A DNA stretch of 19,579 bases from Chthoniobacterales bacterium (GTDB taxonomy: Bacteria; Verrucomicrobiota; Verrucomicrobiia; Chthoniobacterales; UBA10450). The notes under the pieces are model-generated. The model had not been told where the DNA came from. It saw nothing but the letters and a program-made list of their open reading frames with translations, and did no database searches. The DNA lies in NCBI GenBank assembly GCA_025980625.1, contig JAICXG010000021.1, positions 1 through 19,579 of the forward strand, in the 5' to 3' direction. The translations under genes were made by a program, and so were the position numbers. This document shows positions 6,201 to 14,004 of this stretch, piece by piece (the first letter of the stretch is position 1; each line of letters begins with the position of its first letter).

Positions 6201-7613
6201 ATGAAGCTCTGTTATGTCTGTCTGCTCTTGTTCCTATTCGCCGGGCGCGCGGCTGTCGGGGCCGATCAAGCCGTAGTATCGCCTGTGCTCAGTCCCACTC
6301 CGTCCCCAAGCGGGACGGGGGGCGCGGCCAAGGAGTCAGCTACGACCTTTCCGCGGTATGGTGACACCGGCGTCTATCACGTGAACAATGAAACTCGACC
6401 GAGCAAAAATCGGCAAAAGGACGCGTGTGTCGCCCGGCGAGGGGACGTCGTCACTATCTATGTCAAGCACCTGAAAGCATGGCTGAATGATCCGCGAAAC
6501 CAGGATCGCTTTCCTAAGGATGCGAAAGTCACGGACCTGATTCCCTTCCTCGACGACGTGCCTCTGACCGGGATTCACCCGGAACAAAATTGGGCGGAGC
6601 CGGCGGACGTTGATTCGGTCGAAATTCCCCAGGTGCATTATCTGCGCTTTACCCTCGAGCGAACAGAAACTTCCAAGGAGCAGTGGACCAGGATCCTGAA
6701 TCATCCGCGCTTTACGAAGCCCATGAAGGTATCGGTCGGTTTCGAAAACGGTGAAGAAATAACCACCTACGTTCTACCCACGGCCGCGAAGACGGAGAAC
6801 CGGTTTATTTTCACCCTGATTCCGCCCTTCCGTTTCTGGCTGGGTGTGGCGATTATCCTGGGGGCTTTCATTGTCTTTCTCTCTCTCGCCCGCTGGACAG
6901 ATATCATCCGCGACACGACGGCGCCTCTGCGACCGGATAAGCGCTGGCCTTACAGTCTCTCGCGCACCCAGATGGCTTTTTGGTTCTTCCTCGTCCTTGC
7001 CGCGTTCTTTTTTCTTTGGGTTATCATTGGTGCTACTGACACCCTTAACACTTCGGTCCTGGGCCTGATCGGAATCAGCGCGAGCACGACGGTCGCTTCC
7101 GTCTTTGTCGATTCTGGAAGAGCTCCGGCTACTCCCAGCCAATCCGACTTACCCGCGGTCGATCTTTCTCAGCCGCGCCGAAAGATATGCCTCGAGATCT
7201 GTGCCTTGATCGATGAGGCGAAAAAGGATCTGAAGAAATTGGAGCAAAACCGAGGCGCGATTGATCCGCACGCGGAGGCTCTACTGGCCGCGAACGCGGA
7301 GGCGCAGACCCTGAAGAAGGGTCAGATTGACGATTTGGAACGGCAACTGGATTACTTTAGGCGGCCTGCCTGGAAGGGCGTGATGTATGACTTACTGACA
7401 GAGAAAAACGAAGATAAGAAAGTGGTGGTTGAGTTTCATCGGTTTCAAATTCTGATTTGGACCATCGTTCTCGGCATAATGTTTGTGGCAAACGTTTACA
7501 ATCAACTGGCGATGCCGCAATTCAGCGCCACTCTGCTCGGCCTGCTTGGAATTAGTGCCGGCACTTACGTCGGGCTAAAGATTCCAGATAGCGAGCAAGC
7601 AAAGACGTCCTAG
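6201..7613 (+). CDS. Multi-pass membrane protein with internal duplication and periplasmic N-domain
   Basis: A 470-aa protein: signal peptide (cleavage near VGA, residue 21), a Pro/Ser-rich linker (27-40), an extracytoplasmic beta-rich domain (about 50-200), and predicted membrane segments near 212-230, 259-279, 284-303, 416-435 and 442-459. A charged, probably coiled-coil stretch lies at 325-390. Segments 255-298 and 414-457 are a gap-free duplication: R-x-Q-(M/I)-x3-W, then a hydrophobic run, then LGLIGISASTTV in one and LGLLGISAGTYV in the other, with identical R-to-I spacing (37). Similar GISAGT hairpins occur in uncharacterised bacterial membrane proteins. It is the last gene of the plus-strand cluster, 46 bases after the previous one. 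Function unknown; it may anchor or sense in the envelope. Confidence 0.85.
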   Translation: MKLCYVCLLLFLFAGRAAVGADQAVVSPVLSPTPSPSGTGGAAKESATTFPRYGDTGVYHVNNETRPSKNRQKDACVARRGDVVTIYVKHLKAWLNDPRNQDRFPKDAKVTDLIPFLDDVPLTGIHPEQNWAEPADVDSVEIPQVHYLRFTLERTETSKEQWTRILNHPRFTKPMKVSVGFENGEEITTYVLPTAAKTENRFIFTLIPPFRFWLGVAIILGAFIVFLSLARWTDIIRDTTAPLRPDKRWPYSLSRTQMAFWFFLVLAAFFFLWVIIGATDTLNTSVLGLIGISASTTVASVFVDSGRAPATPSQSDLPAVDLSQPRRKICLEICALIDEAKKDLKKLEQNRGAIDPHAEALLAANAEAQTLKKGQIDDLERQLDYFRRPAWKGVMYDLLTEKNEDKKVVVEFHRFQILIWTIVLGIMFVANVYNQLAMPQFSATLLGLLGISAGTYVGLKIPDSEQAKTS

Positions 7614-7669
7614 CCGGGGATCGTTACTTACAATCTTGCCCTTCTTTGCGGTGGTTCGTATGCTCATTC

Positions 7670-9670
7670 ATGGCGGAAAGCGAGTCTTCGGCGGAGCAGC
7701 GGATCGCAGAGCTGCGCGCGGATATTGAAGAGCATAATCGCCGCTACTACGAGGAGGCGGCGCCGGCGATTTCCGACCGCGAATATGATCGGCTCTATCG
7801 CCAGCTGGTTGAACTGGAAGAGCGCTATCCGCAGTTCGCAACGCCCGACTCGCCGACGCAGCAGGTCGGCGGCGCGCCGCACAAGGCCTTCGCACCAGTT
7901 ACTCATCGCGTGCCGATGCGCAGCCTCGATAACACTTACTCGGAGGAAGAGGTCGCGGCTTTCTATCGGCGAATGAAAAAGATCTTGCCTAACGACAAGA
8001 TTCCCGTCGTGGTTGAACCAAAGGTGGACGGTGTTGCCGTTTCGCTGCTTTACGAAAACGGGCGACTTCAATACGCCGCGACGCGCGGCGACGGCACCAC
8101 GGGCGACGATGTCACGCAAAACATCCGCACCATTCGTTCTCTGCCGAAACGGTTAAAGGGCGATCCGCCGCGCATCCTTGAGGTGCGCGGGGAAGTGTTC
8201 ATGACAAAGAAAGGTTTCGCGAAGCTGAACGCGGAGCGGAGCGAAGCGGGGCTGCCGGTGTTTGCGAATCCGCGCAATTCGGCGGCCGGATCGTTGAAGC
8301 AGCTCGATCCGTCGATCACGGCGCAGCGTCCGTTAGGCGTGATTTTTTATGGAACAGGAGCGGTGGAAGGGGTCGAGCTTGCACATCAACTGGAGCTCAT
8401 CGCGCTGCTGAAGAAGCTAGGGCTGCCCTGCAACGAACGCTGGTGGACGGCGGATTCATTGGAAGGAATTCTGCGCGCGATTCACGAGCTGGAGAAGGTT
8501 CGGCACGATTTCGTTTACGAGACCGACGGCGCGGTGGTCAAGGTCGACTCCTTTGCGCAGCGCGAGTCGTTAGGGGTGACTGCGAAAGCGCCGCGTTGGG
8601 CGATGGCCTTCAAGTATGAAGCCGAGCGGGTCGAGACCAGGTTGCTCGACATTCTCGTGCAAGTCGGCCGCACCGGTGTGCTCACGCCGGTCGCGGCGCT
8701 CGAGCCGGTCGTCGTAAGTGGCAGCACGGTCGGGCGCGCGACGCTGCACAACGAGGAGGAAATAGCACGCAAAGATATTCGGATCGGCGACACGGTTGTG
8801 GTCGAAAAGGCCGGTGAGGTCATTCCCGCGATCGTGAGTGTACGGACGGATCTGCGCGATGGCTCGGAGAAGAGCTTCCGGATGCCAACGAAGTGTCCGG
8901 TCTGCGGGAGCAAGGTGGTAAAGGACGAGGGCCAGGTCGCAGTGCGTTGCGTCAATGCGCGATGCCCGGCGCAGTTGAAGCGGCGGATCGAGCATTTCGC
9001 CTCACGCGGGGCGATGGACATCGAGGGTCTCGGCGAAGCGATGGTCGAGCAACTCGTTAGTCGCGGGCTGGTCCGGGAAGTGAGCGATATTTATCGCCTA
9101 ACGAGTGAAGAACTGCGCGCGCTCGAAAGAATGGGCGAGAAAAGCGTTGCCAACCTGCTCGGCGCGATTGCAAGGAGCAAACAACAGCCGCTTTGGCGTC
9201 TTCTCTTTGCCCTCGGCGTCCTCCATGTGGGGGTGAGCGCGGCGCGCGCCCTGGCCGATCATTTTCCCGATCTCGATGCGGTGATGGCGGCGACGCCGGA
9301 GCAATTGCAGCGGATTCCGGATGTCGGCGAGGTCGTTGGAAACAGTATCGCGCAGTTTTTTCGCGAGCCGCACAACCGCGAGATGATCGAGAAGCTGCGG
9401 GCGGCGGGCTTACGCCTAACGAGCGAGCCGAAGCCGGCGGCAGGCGATTCGAAGATCAAGGGAACAATCTGGGTCATCACGGGTGCTTTGAGTCAGCCGC
9501 GGGAGGAGATCGCCGAGGAGATTATCCGGCACGGTGGAAAGGTGAGCGGGAGCGTGAGCAAGAAAACCAACTTCGTGCTCGCGGGCGAGGAAGCCGGCAG
9601 CAAGCTGGCGAAGGCAAAGCAACTCGGCGTGCAGATTCTCTCGGAAGACGAATTTCGCCGGCTGATCTGA
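7670..9670 (+). CDS. ligA: NAD-dependent DNA ligase
   Basis: LigA seals nicks during replication and repair using NAD+. The 666-aa product has all expected parts: an N-terminal Ia region with YYEEAAPAISDREYD (26-40), the adenylated Lys118 in PKVDG, the nucleotidyltransferase core with RGEVFM and ETDGAVVKV, an OB-fold (VGRTGVLTPVA), a four-cysteine zinc finger (C409, C412, C427, C432), helix-hairpin-helix repeats (about 450-585), and a C-terminal BRCT domain (about 594-666). I chose ATG 7670 over an upstream in-frame TTG at 7646 because family members start close to this point and the extension MRWFVCSF adds nothing recognisable. It carries five copies of the CGTTAGG/CCTAACG word. Confidence 0.98.
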   Translation: MAESESSAEQRIAELRADIEEHNRRYYEEAAPAISDREYDRLYRQLVELEERYPQFATPDSPTQQVGGAPHKAFAPVTHRVPMRSLDNTYSEEEVAAFYRRMKKILPNDKIPVVVEPKVDGVAVSLLYENGRLQYAATRGDGTTGDDVTQNIRTIRSLPKRLKGDPPRILEVRGEVFMTKKGFAKLNAERSEAGLPVFANPRNSAAGSLKQLDPSITAQRPLGVIFYGTGAVEGVELAHQLELIALLKKLGLPCNERWWTADSLEGILRAIHELEKVRHDFVYETDGAVVKVDSFAQRESLGVTAKAPRWAMAFKYEAERVETRLLDILVQVGRTGVLTPVAALEPVVVSGSTVGRATLHNEEEIARKDIRIGDTVVVEKAGEVIPAIVSVRTDLRDGSEKSFRMPTKCPVCGSKVVKDEGQVAVRCVNARCPAQLKRRIEHFASRGAMDIEGLGEAMVEQLVSRGLVREVSDIYRLTSEELRALERMGEKSVANLLGAIARSKQQPLWRLLFALGVLHVGVSAARALADHFPDLDAVMAATPEQLQRIPDVGEVVGNSIAQFFREPHNREMIEKLRAAGLRLTSEPKPAAGDSKIKGTIWVITGALSQPREEIAEEIIRHGGKVSGSVSKKTNFVLAGEEAGSKLAKAKQLGVQILSEDEFRRLI

Positions 9671-9725
9671 CCGCGCGCTTGCGTCGATCCCGGCACGAGC
9701 GCCTAACGAGAAAGAGTTTGGCGGC

Positions 9726-10799
9726 TCAAGGCGTTTTGCTCGCGGCGGAATCAAGCCGCAGCGGGACGGCAGCCTTTGGCGCCGGGGCAAGTGCCATTGT
9801 CTCGGCTTTGGTCGAGGCGGCCTGGACGTTGACGGTCACCTTGTTGTCGCCGCGCATGACCGTGATCGGAACCGAGTCACCAGCAGTGATGAAGAAGGAT
9901 GCGTCGATCACGTCTTCCGGCTGATGGACCGCAATGTTGCCCACCTGCAAAAGGATATCGCCCGGTTCCAGACCGGACTCAGCCGCGGGCGCGTCGTCAC
10001 GAATCTGCGTCATCTCCGCGGTCGAACCGGCAATTGGATTCTCGGCCTGCTGCACGTCGATGCCGATCCAGCCGTGGTGCGCGTCGCCGAAGCGGACATA
10101 GTTGCGCCGGATTTTCTCGGCCGCATCGATCGGCAGCGCGTAACAAGCCGAACCGCTATCGACGCTGCTGACGAGAATGCCGACGACCTGGCCACTGAAG
10201 TTGAGGAGCGGCGCGCCGGCTTCACCGCGCTGGGTAGCGAGATTGACGCGCAGGTGCGTGGTCGAAAAATAGCGACCGAGATATTTGCGATCGAAGCCTG
10301 CAACCATCCCGAAGCTGGGCGACTCGGGAAGGTCGAGCGGATAACCAATCGCAACAACCGGCGTGGCGAGGCCGAGGTCGGAAGATTTGCCAATCGGCAA
10401 GAACGGTGTCGCGGCGTCGATCTTGAGGAGCGCGAGGCCGCTACGCAGATCAGCCATCAACTGTGTGGCGTGGTATTTTTTCCCGCTGAACTGAACCGTG
10501 AAGTTGTCTGCTTCGCCGCCGACTGAATAGGAAGTGTAGATCGTTCCCGCGGGATCGACGAAAAAGCCGGTGCCGGAAAGTTCGCTATGCTCATCGACAG
10601 CGTGGATTTTTACAACCGCGTTCCCGCATCGCTCGAAAAGTGCTTTGACTTCGCGGCTGATCGCGCCGGCTGTGTCCTGCTGCGCGCGGAGAGCGGGGGC
10701 CGTGAGACTAACGAGAGCGACCAGACTAACGAACCCAGGCGTGCGCCCGCGACAGAGCAACGAGCGCCGCGCAGCGCTAAAAATTGAACGACGGCTCAT
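9726..10799 (-). CDS. HtrA/DegP-like pseudoprotease with PDZ domain
   Basis: A 357-aa exported protein: a long basic N-region, a hydrophobic core around 22-36 and cleavage near LRAQ, a trypsin-like domain (about 50-235), one PDZ domain (about 240-328, with GWIGI and SGLEPGDILLQV), and an Ala/Pro-rich tail. The fold landmarks of DegP align well, but all three catalytic residues are changed. His of TNxHVV is S92 (TSYSVG), Asp of the SDLAL motif is G121 (SGLALLKI), and Ser of GNSGG is A194 (GEAGAPLL). It should therefore bind but not cut. Its start overlaps the upstream membrane-protein gene by 23 bases, and the sigma factor is next upstream. A sensor or chaperone role in envelope stress fits that context but is inferred. 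Confidence 0.9.
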   Translation of the reverse strand: MSRRSIFSAARRSLLCRGRTPGFVSLVALVSLTAPALRAQQDTAGAISREVKALFERCGNAVVKIHAVDEHSELSGTGFFVDPAGTIYTSYSVGGEADNFTVQFSGKKYHATQLMADLRSGLALLKIDAATPFLPIGKSSDLGLATPVVAIGYPLDLPESPSFGMVAGFDRKYLGRYFSTTHLRVNLATQRGEAGAPLLNFSGQVVGILVSSVDSGSACYALPIDAAEKIRRNYVRFGDAHHGWIGIDVQQAENPIAGSTAEMTQIRDDAPAAESGLEPGDILLQVGNIAVHQPEDVIDASFFITAGDSVPITVMRGDNKVTVNVQAASTKAETMALAPAPKAAVPLRLDSAASKTP

Positions 10800-11301
10800 A
10801 ACTCACGGGCAGCCGATCGAGCACGTAGCGCGGGGGCGTGGCTCGGTGAGTGTAGGCGCTTTCATTCACCTGACGGGAAAGATCGGGCCCGAGGCTGCGA
10901 ACCCGGATCGGAGCACTGAGGGAAAAATGATTATCCGCGACCTGCTGCCGGGCGAGCTGCTCGATCACGCTCTCGTGCGGAGCGAGCGCCCGCGGAGGCT
11001 GAACGATCGCGACGGAGGATGAAGCATCAGGGGCCTGATAGACCTTGAGCGAAATCACCGCCGCGCAAATCAACACCGCCGCAACCGCGGCGGGTGCGGA
11101 AGTAAGCGAGGGGATGTTGAGCCGGAAAAGCGAATCGGAGAGCCGGTGCCAGATCACGCTCCAGATCGGCTCGCGCAAAAGTTCGTCGCGTTGGCGGCGA
11201 TGGAATTCATGGAGGAAATTTTCGAAGTATCCGGGAGGCGGTTGCTCATAGCGTTTGAGCCGAAGCAATTTGCCGATTTCGTTTTCGTCGAACTGATCCA
11301 T
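10777..11301 (-). CDS. Single-pass membrane protein, probable anti-sigma factor
   Basis: A 174-aa protein with a charged N-terminal cytoplasmic part (1-66, with LLRLKRYEQPPPGYF at 12-26), one membrane helix (about 69-87), and an extracytoplasmic C-terminal part of about 85 residues. It starts 14 bases after the ECF sigma gene and overlaps the HtrA-like gene, the classic position of an RseA-like anti-sigma. It lacks the HxxxCxxC zinc motif of the ZAS group and I see no recognisable anti-sigma fold signature, so the role is inferred from topology and location. Release might involve membrane proteolysis; the window encodes a YugP-like peptidase and FtsH nearby, but a link is speculative. Confidence 0.85.
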   Translation of the reverse strand: MDQFDENEIGKLLRLKRYEQPPPGYFENFLHEFHRRQRDELLREPIWSVIWHRLSDSLFRLNIPSLTSAPAAVAAVLICAAVISLKVYQAPDASSSVAIVQPPRALAPHESVIEQLARQQVADNHFSLSAPIRVRSLGPDLSRQVNESAYTHRATPPRYVLDRLPVSYEPSFNF

Positions 11302-11315
11302 GCGTGCTGCGCGTG

Positions 11316-11912
11316 CTAACCAACGGGGTTTTTTCTGAATTCGTCCAGATAATTTTGCAGTTGGCGATTCGCGTAGAAGAGCCTCGATCGCACGGTTCCT
11401 TCCGAAACGCCAAGGATTTTGCTGATTTCCGCGTGTGGCATTCCCTGAATGTGGAACATGGTGACGACCGCCCTGTGTTCATCAGACAGCTTCATCATTG
11501 CCTCGTTCAATCTTCGCTGGAGCTCGCTCAGGTCGGCCTCGCGCACCGGACTGCTCGTCGAGGTGAGCTCGATGAACTCCTTATCGTGTTGAACGCTGGA
11601 ATCGATGTCATCGAGGCTGAGATGATAACGGCGGCCGCGCTTTTTCAAAAAGTTGAGCGTCATGTTGACCGCGATGGTGTGGATCCAGGTGTAGAAGGAA
11701 CTTTTGCCGCGGAAACCTTTGATCGCGCGGTAGGCCTTGGCGAAGACATCCTGGAGCAGGTCGTTCGTGTCCTCGTGGTTTGCCGTCATGTTGTAGATGA
11801 GGCCGTAAAGGCGGGGGGAATATTTCACGACAAGCTCATCGAAGGCCGCGGCGTCGCCCGCCTGGGTGCGCGCGACGAGCGGCTGATCCTCGTCGGTTCG
11901 CGGTTGGTCCAT
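11316..11912 (-). CDS. RNA polymerase ECF-type sigma factor (RpoE-like)
   Basis: A 198-aa sigma-70 family factor with only regions 2 and 4. Region 2 (about 24-92) has AAFDELVVKYSPRLYGL, the DLLQDVFAKAY core-binding helix and SFYTWIHTIAVN. Region 4 (about 136-188) has LSDEHRAVVTMFHIQG and the recognition helix SEGTVRSRLFYA. The ATG at 11912 is preferred because it gives the normal family length and has GGGAGG just upstream. An in-frame ATG at 12005, 2 bases after the previous gene's stop, would add 31 low-complexity residues. It directs transcription of a specific regulon and is probably autoregulated, held by the membrane protein encoded next. Confidence 0.96.
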   Translation of the reverse strand: MDQPRTDEDQPLVARTQAGDAAAFDELVVKYSPRLYGLIYNMTANHEDTNDLLQDVFAKAYRAIKGFRGKSSFYTWIHTIAVNMTLNFLKKRGRRYHLSLDDIDSSVQHDKEFIELTSTSSPVREADLSELQRRLNEAMMKLSDEHRAVVTMFHIQGMPHAEISKILGVSEGTVRSRLFYANRQLQNYLDEFRKNPVG

Positions 11913-11914
11913 CG

Positions 11915-11920
11915 CCTCCC
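11915..11920 (-). promoter_or_regulatory. Shine-Dalgarno GGGAGG before the sigma factor start
   Basis: On the minus strand GGGAGG sits 2 bases before ATG 11912. The spacing is shorter than usual. It is a stronger purine match than anything I saw at most other starts in the window and is the main reason for the shorter sigma factor model. Confidence 0.5.
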
Positions 11921-12007
11921 GAGTACGTTTAGCACGCGTCGGGGCAGGGGACGACAGCAAATCGGAAATCCGACGCGGCGCCGGCAGAGCGATGGCCGAT
12001 GGCATCG

Positions 12008-12718
12008 TTAGCTGCGGCGGTCGCGCACGGAAAGAAGCCAGAGGAGGTTGCCTAATGTTGCGATGAACGCAGCGACGTAGGTCCAGGCGGCGGCGTTGAG
12101 CACGCTGTTCACCCCGGCTGCCTCCGTCCCCGGCTGAATGATACCCATTTGTTGCACGATGATTTTGGCGCGACGCGACGCATCGAACTCAACCGGAAGA
12201 GTGATGAGCTGGAAGACGAGCAGCGCGAGATAGCACCAGATGCCGATCGTGATCAGCCCGGTCATGTGAAAAAAAAGCCCGCCCAAAATCGCGAAGGGCA
12301 GAATGCGCGTCGCGATGCCAGTCACGGGCACGACTGCCATGCGCGCTTTGAGCGGGGCGTAAGCGCGCGCATGCTGGATGGCGTGGCCGGTCTCGTGCGC
12401 AGCGATCCCGAGCGCGGCGACTGAAGGCGTGTTGTAAACGTTACTCGAAAGGCAGAGCCGTTTCTGCGTCGGATCGTAATGGTCGCCGAGGTAATCGTTG
12501 ATCTCTAGCACCTGCACGTCGTTGATATTTGCCGCCTGCAAAATCTCGCGCGCCGCTTCCGCGCCGGTGATGTTCGAGCTGGCGCGCACTGCCCCCCATT
12601 TGCGAAAGGCGCCGCTGACGCGGAACTGCGCCCATAAGCCGATGAGGAGCGGGATGCCGATGAGAATCAGATAGTACGACGAGAAAAACCCGCCGCCAAA
12701 ACCGTAGGGTGCGTACAT
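12008..12718 (-). CDS. YugP-like membrane zinc metallopeptidase
   Basis: A 236-aa integral membrane protein of the zinc-peptidase 2 (YugP) family. Gly/aromatic-rich N-terminus MYAPYGFGGG, first membrane helix about 14-31, then a soluble stretch ending in the metal motif AAHETGHAIQH (H108, E109, H112), helices at about 128-150 and 153-173, LPVEFDAS with E177 as the likely third ligand, and a last helix about 211-230. Length and motif order match the family, whose substrates are mostly unknown. It is upstream of the sigma factor on the same strand: its TAA (12010-12008) is 2 bases from the longer sigma start. Co-transcription with the sigma module is likely. Confidence 0.95.
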   Translation of the reverse strand: MYAPYGFGGGFFSSYYLILIGIPLLIGLWAQFRVSGAFRKWGAVRASSNITGAEAAREILQAANINDVQVLEINDYLGDHYDPTQKRLCLSSNVYNTPSVAALGIAAHETGHAIQHARAYAPLKARMAVVPVTGIATRILPFAILGGLFFHMTGLITIGIWCYLALLVFQLITLPVEFDASRRAKIIVQQMGIIQPGTEAAGVNSVLNAAAWTYVAAFIATLGNLLWLLSVRDRRS

Positions 12719-12788
12719 GAGATAGAGAGAAATGTTCCTTGATTAGACGCCCACTGACCTCAGCCGTTCATCTTTCGCGGTTGAGCGC

Positions 12789-13925
12789 CTAGATTTCGAG
12801 TTCGTTCGGGAAACGGGAGAGTTTGCGAATCCCAGTCTTCGTGATTGCAACCACGTCTTCCGTGCGTACACCGCCGAGTCCCGGATAATACAGCCCCGGC
12901 TCCACGGTCAGCACCTGGCCGACTTTAAAAACGGTTTTCTGGAACCGCGGATGCTCGTGAATCTCGAGGCCGAGACCGTGGCCGGTGCCGTGGAAGAACC
13001 CGACCTGGCGGCCGTCCCGCACTTCGGTCGGATAGCCTTGCTCGGCGAAAAATCTCTTCACCTCGTTGTGCAGATCGAGGCCGTCGACTCCCGGTTTCAT
13101 TTTCCGCAGCGCGAGCGCCTGGCCTTTGTTGACCGTGTCCCAAAGCCGGTGCTGCTCCTCGCTCGCGCGGCCGCGCACGACCGTTCTCGTTAGGTCGCCG
13201 TAGTAGCCGGTCGCCGCCGAGCGCGGGAAAATGTCGAGAATAATCAAGCTGTTCGCCTTCAATGGCCCGTGGCCGCGCTCATGCGGGTCGCAAGCCTGAT
13301 CGCCGCCGGCGACGATCGTATTCGCGGGCAGGCCGCCGGCGCGCAAAATCGCCGTGTCGATTTCCGCCCGCAGAATCTCCGAGGTCAGATCGGCGCCGTT
13401 CCATTGCAGCTTCTCGCCTTTGCCGGGCGTCGCCTGTTTCAGCACCTCGATGCCGCGGGCCATTCCCGCTTCCGTGATCTCAAGCGCTTTGCGCATCTGG
13501 CGCAATTCCGCTTCCGACTTCGCTTCGCGTTCCGGCCAGAAAAGACCGTTCGTCGGCTGGAGCCGAATTTTTTGCGACTCCAACTCGCGGGCGTAGCCTA
13601 ACGGAAAGTTGGCCGGCACGATCGCGGCGCGCACTTTTTGTTTCGTTAGGAAATGGGCCAGCACCTTTTCGTAGGGTGGCGCCTTTCTGCTTTTCCCCTG
13701 CACCTCCTTTTCGAAGGCGGAGTAGGGCAGAAATTCATCCGCCTTTGCCTGTTTGCGCCCGCGGTCGATCTCGAGATCGCTCAGGACGAGCGTTCGTTTG
13801 CCGTTTTGCTCGAGAAAAATGAACGGGTCGGGGGCGAAGAAGCGCGTGGCATACAGCATGTCGGGATCGTTCTCGCTCGCCGCGACGATGAGCCGGGTTT
13901 TCGAATCTGGTTTCTTTGAACTCAT
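12789..13925 (-). CDS. M24-family aminopeptidase (Xaa-Pro peptidase type)
   Basis: A 378-aa cytoplasmic metallopeptidase with an N-terminal creatinase-like domain (about 10-130) and a C-terminal pita-bread domain. All five metal ligands are visible: D231 (LIILDIFPR), D244 (GYYGDLTRT), H316 (GTGHGLG), E342 (TVEPGLYY) and E356 (VRTEDVV). This fits Xaa-Pro aminopeptidases that remove N-terminal residues before proline; exact specificity (PepP versus PepQ type) cannot be told. The ATG at 13925 has no visible ribosome binding site. It lies on the same strand as the YugP-like gene, 70 bases before it, and after the large ABC gene with a hairpin-forming spacer between. Three CGTTAGG words fall inside it. 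Confidence 0.96.
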   Translation of the reverse strand: MSSKKPDSKTRLIVAASENDPDMLYATRFFAPDPFIFLEQNGKRTLVLSDLEIDRGRKQAKADEFLPYSAFEKEVQGKSRKAPPYEKVLAHFLTKQKVRAAIVPANFPLGYARELESQKIRLQPTNGLFWPEREAKSEAELRQMRKALEITEAGMARGIEVLKQATPGKGEKLQWNGADLTSEILRAEIDTAILRAGGLPANTIVAGGDQACDPHERGHGPLKANSLIILDIFPRSAATGYYGDLTRTVVRGRASEEQHRLWDTVNKGQALALRKMKPGVDGLDLHNEVKRFFAEQGYPTEVRDGRQVGFFHGTGHGLGLEIHEHPRFQKTVFKVGQVLTVEPGLYYPGLGGVRTEDVVAITKTGIRKLSRFPNELEI

Positions 13926-13933
13926 AGTTTGTA

Positions 13934-13993
13934 GGCAGGGCGCGTCGCCCGCCGATCGATCGTTAGGTGGGCAACCGCAGCGGTCGCCCTGCC
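13934..13993. repeat. REP-like inverted repeat / hairpin
   Basis: Outer arms GGCAGGGCG (13934-13942) and CGCCCTGCC (13985-13993) are perfect complements. Inside, GCCCGCC (13947-13953) can pair with GGTGGGC (13966-13972) with one wobble, and ACCGCAGCGGT forms a small hairpin. The loop contains GATCGATC and one CGTTAGG. It fills the 79-base gap between the ABC gene stop and the aminopeptidase start. It lacks the U-run of an intrinsic terminator and looks more like a dispersed palindromic element, but I see only this one copy. Confidence 0.6.
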
Positions 13994-14004
13994 ATGTTGT
14001 CTGC

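Noticed and set aside
9671..9725. Bidirectional terminator between the convergent ligA and HtrA-like genes
   Set aside because: No stable stem followed by a T-run is visible on either strand; the spot does contain one CCTAACG.
9726..10799. Active DegP/HtrA serine protease
   Set aside because: His, Asp and Ser of the triad are all replaced (S92, G121, A194).
11304..12011. Plus-strand ORF (235 codons) opposite the sigma factor
   Set aside because: It is antisense to a gene with clear sigma region 2 and 4 signatures and has no recognisable domain of its own.
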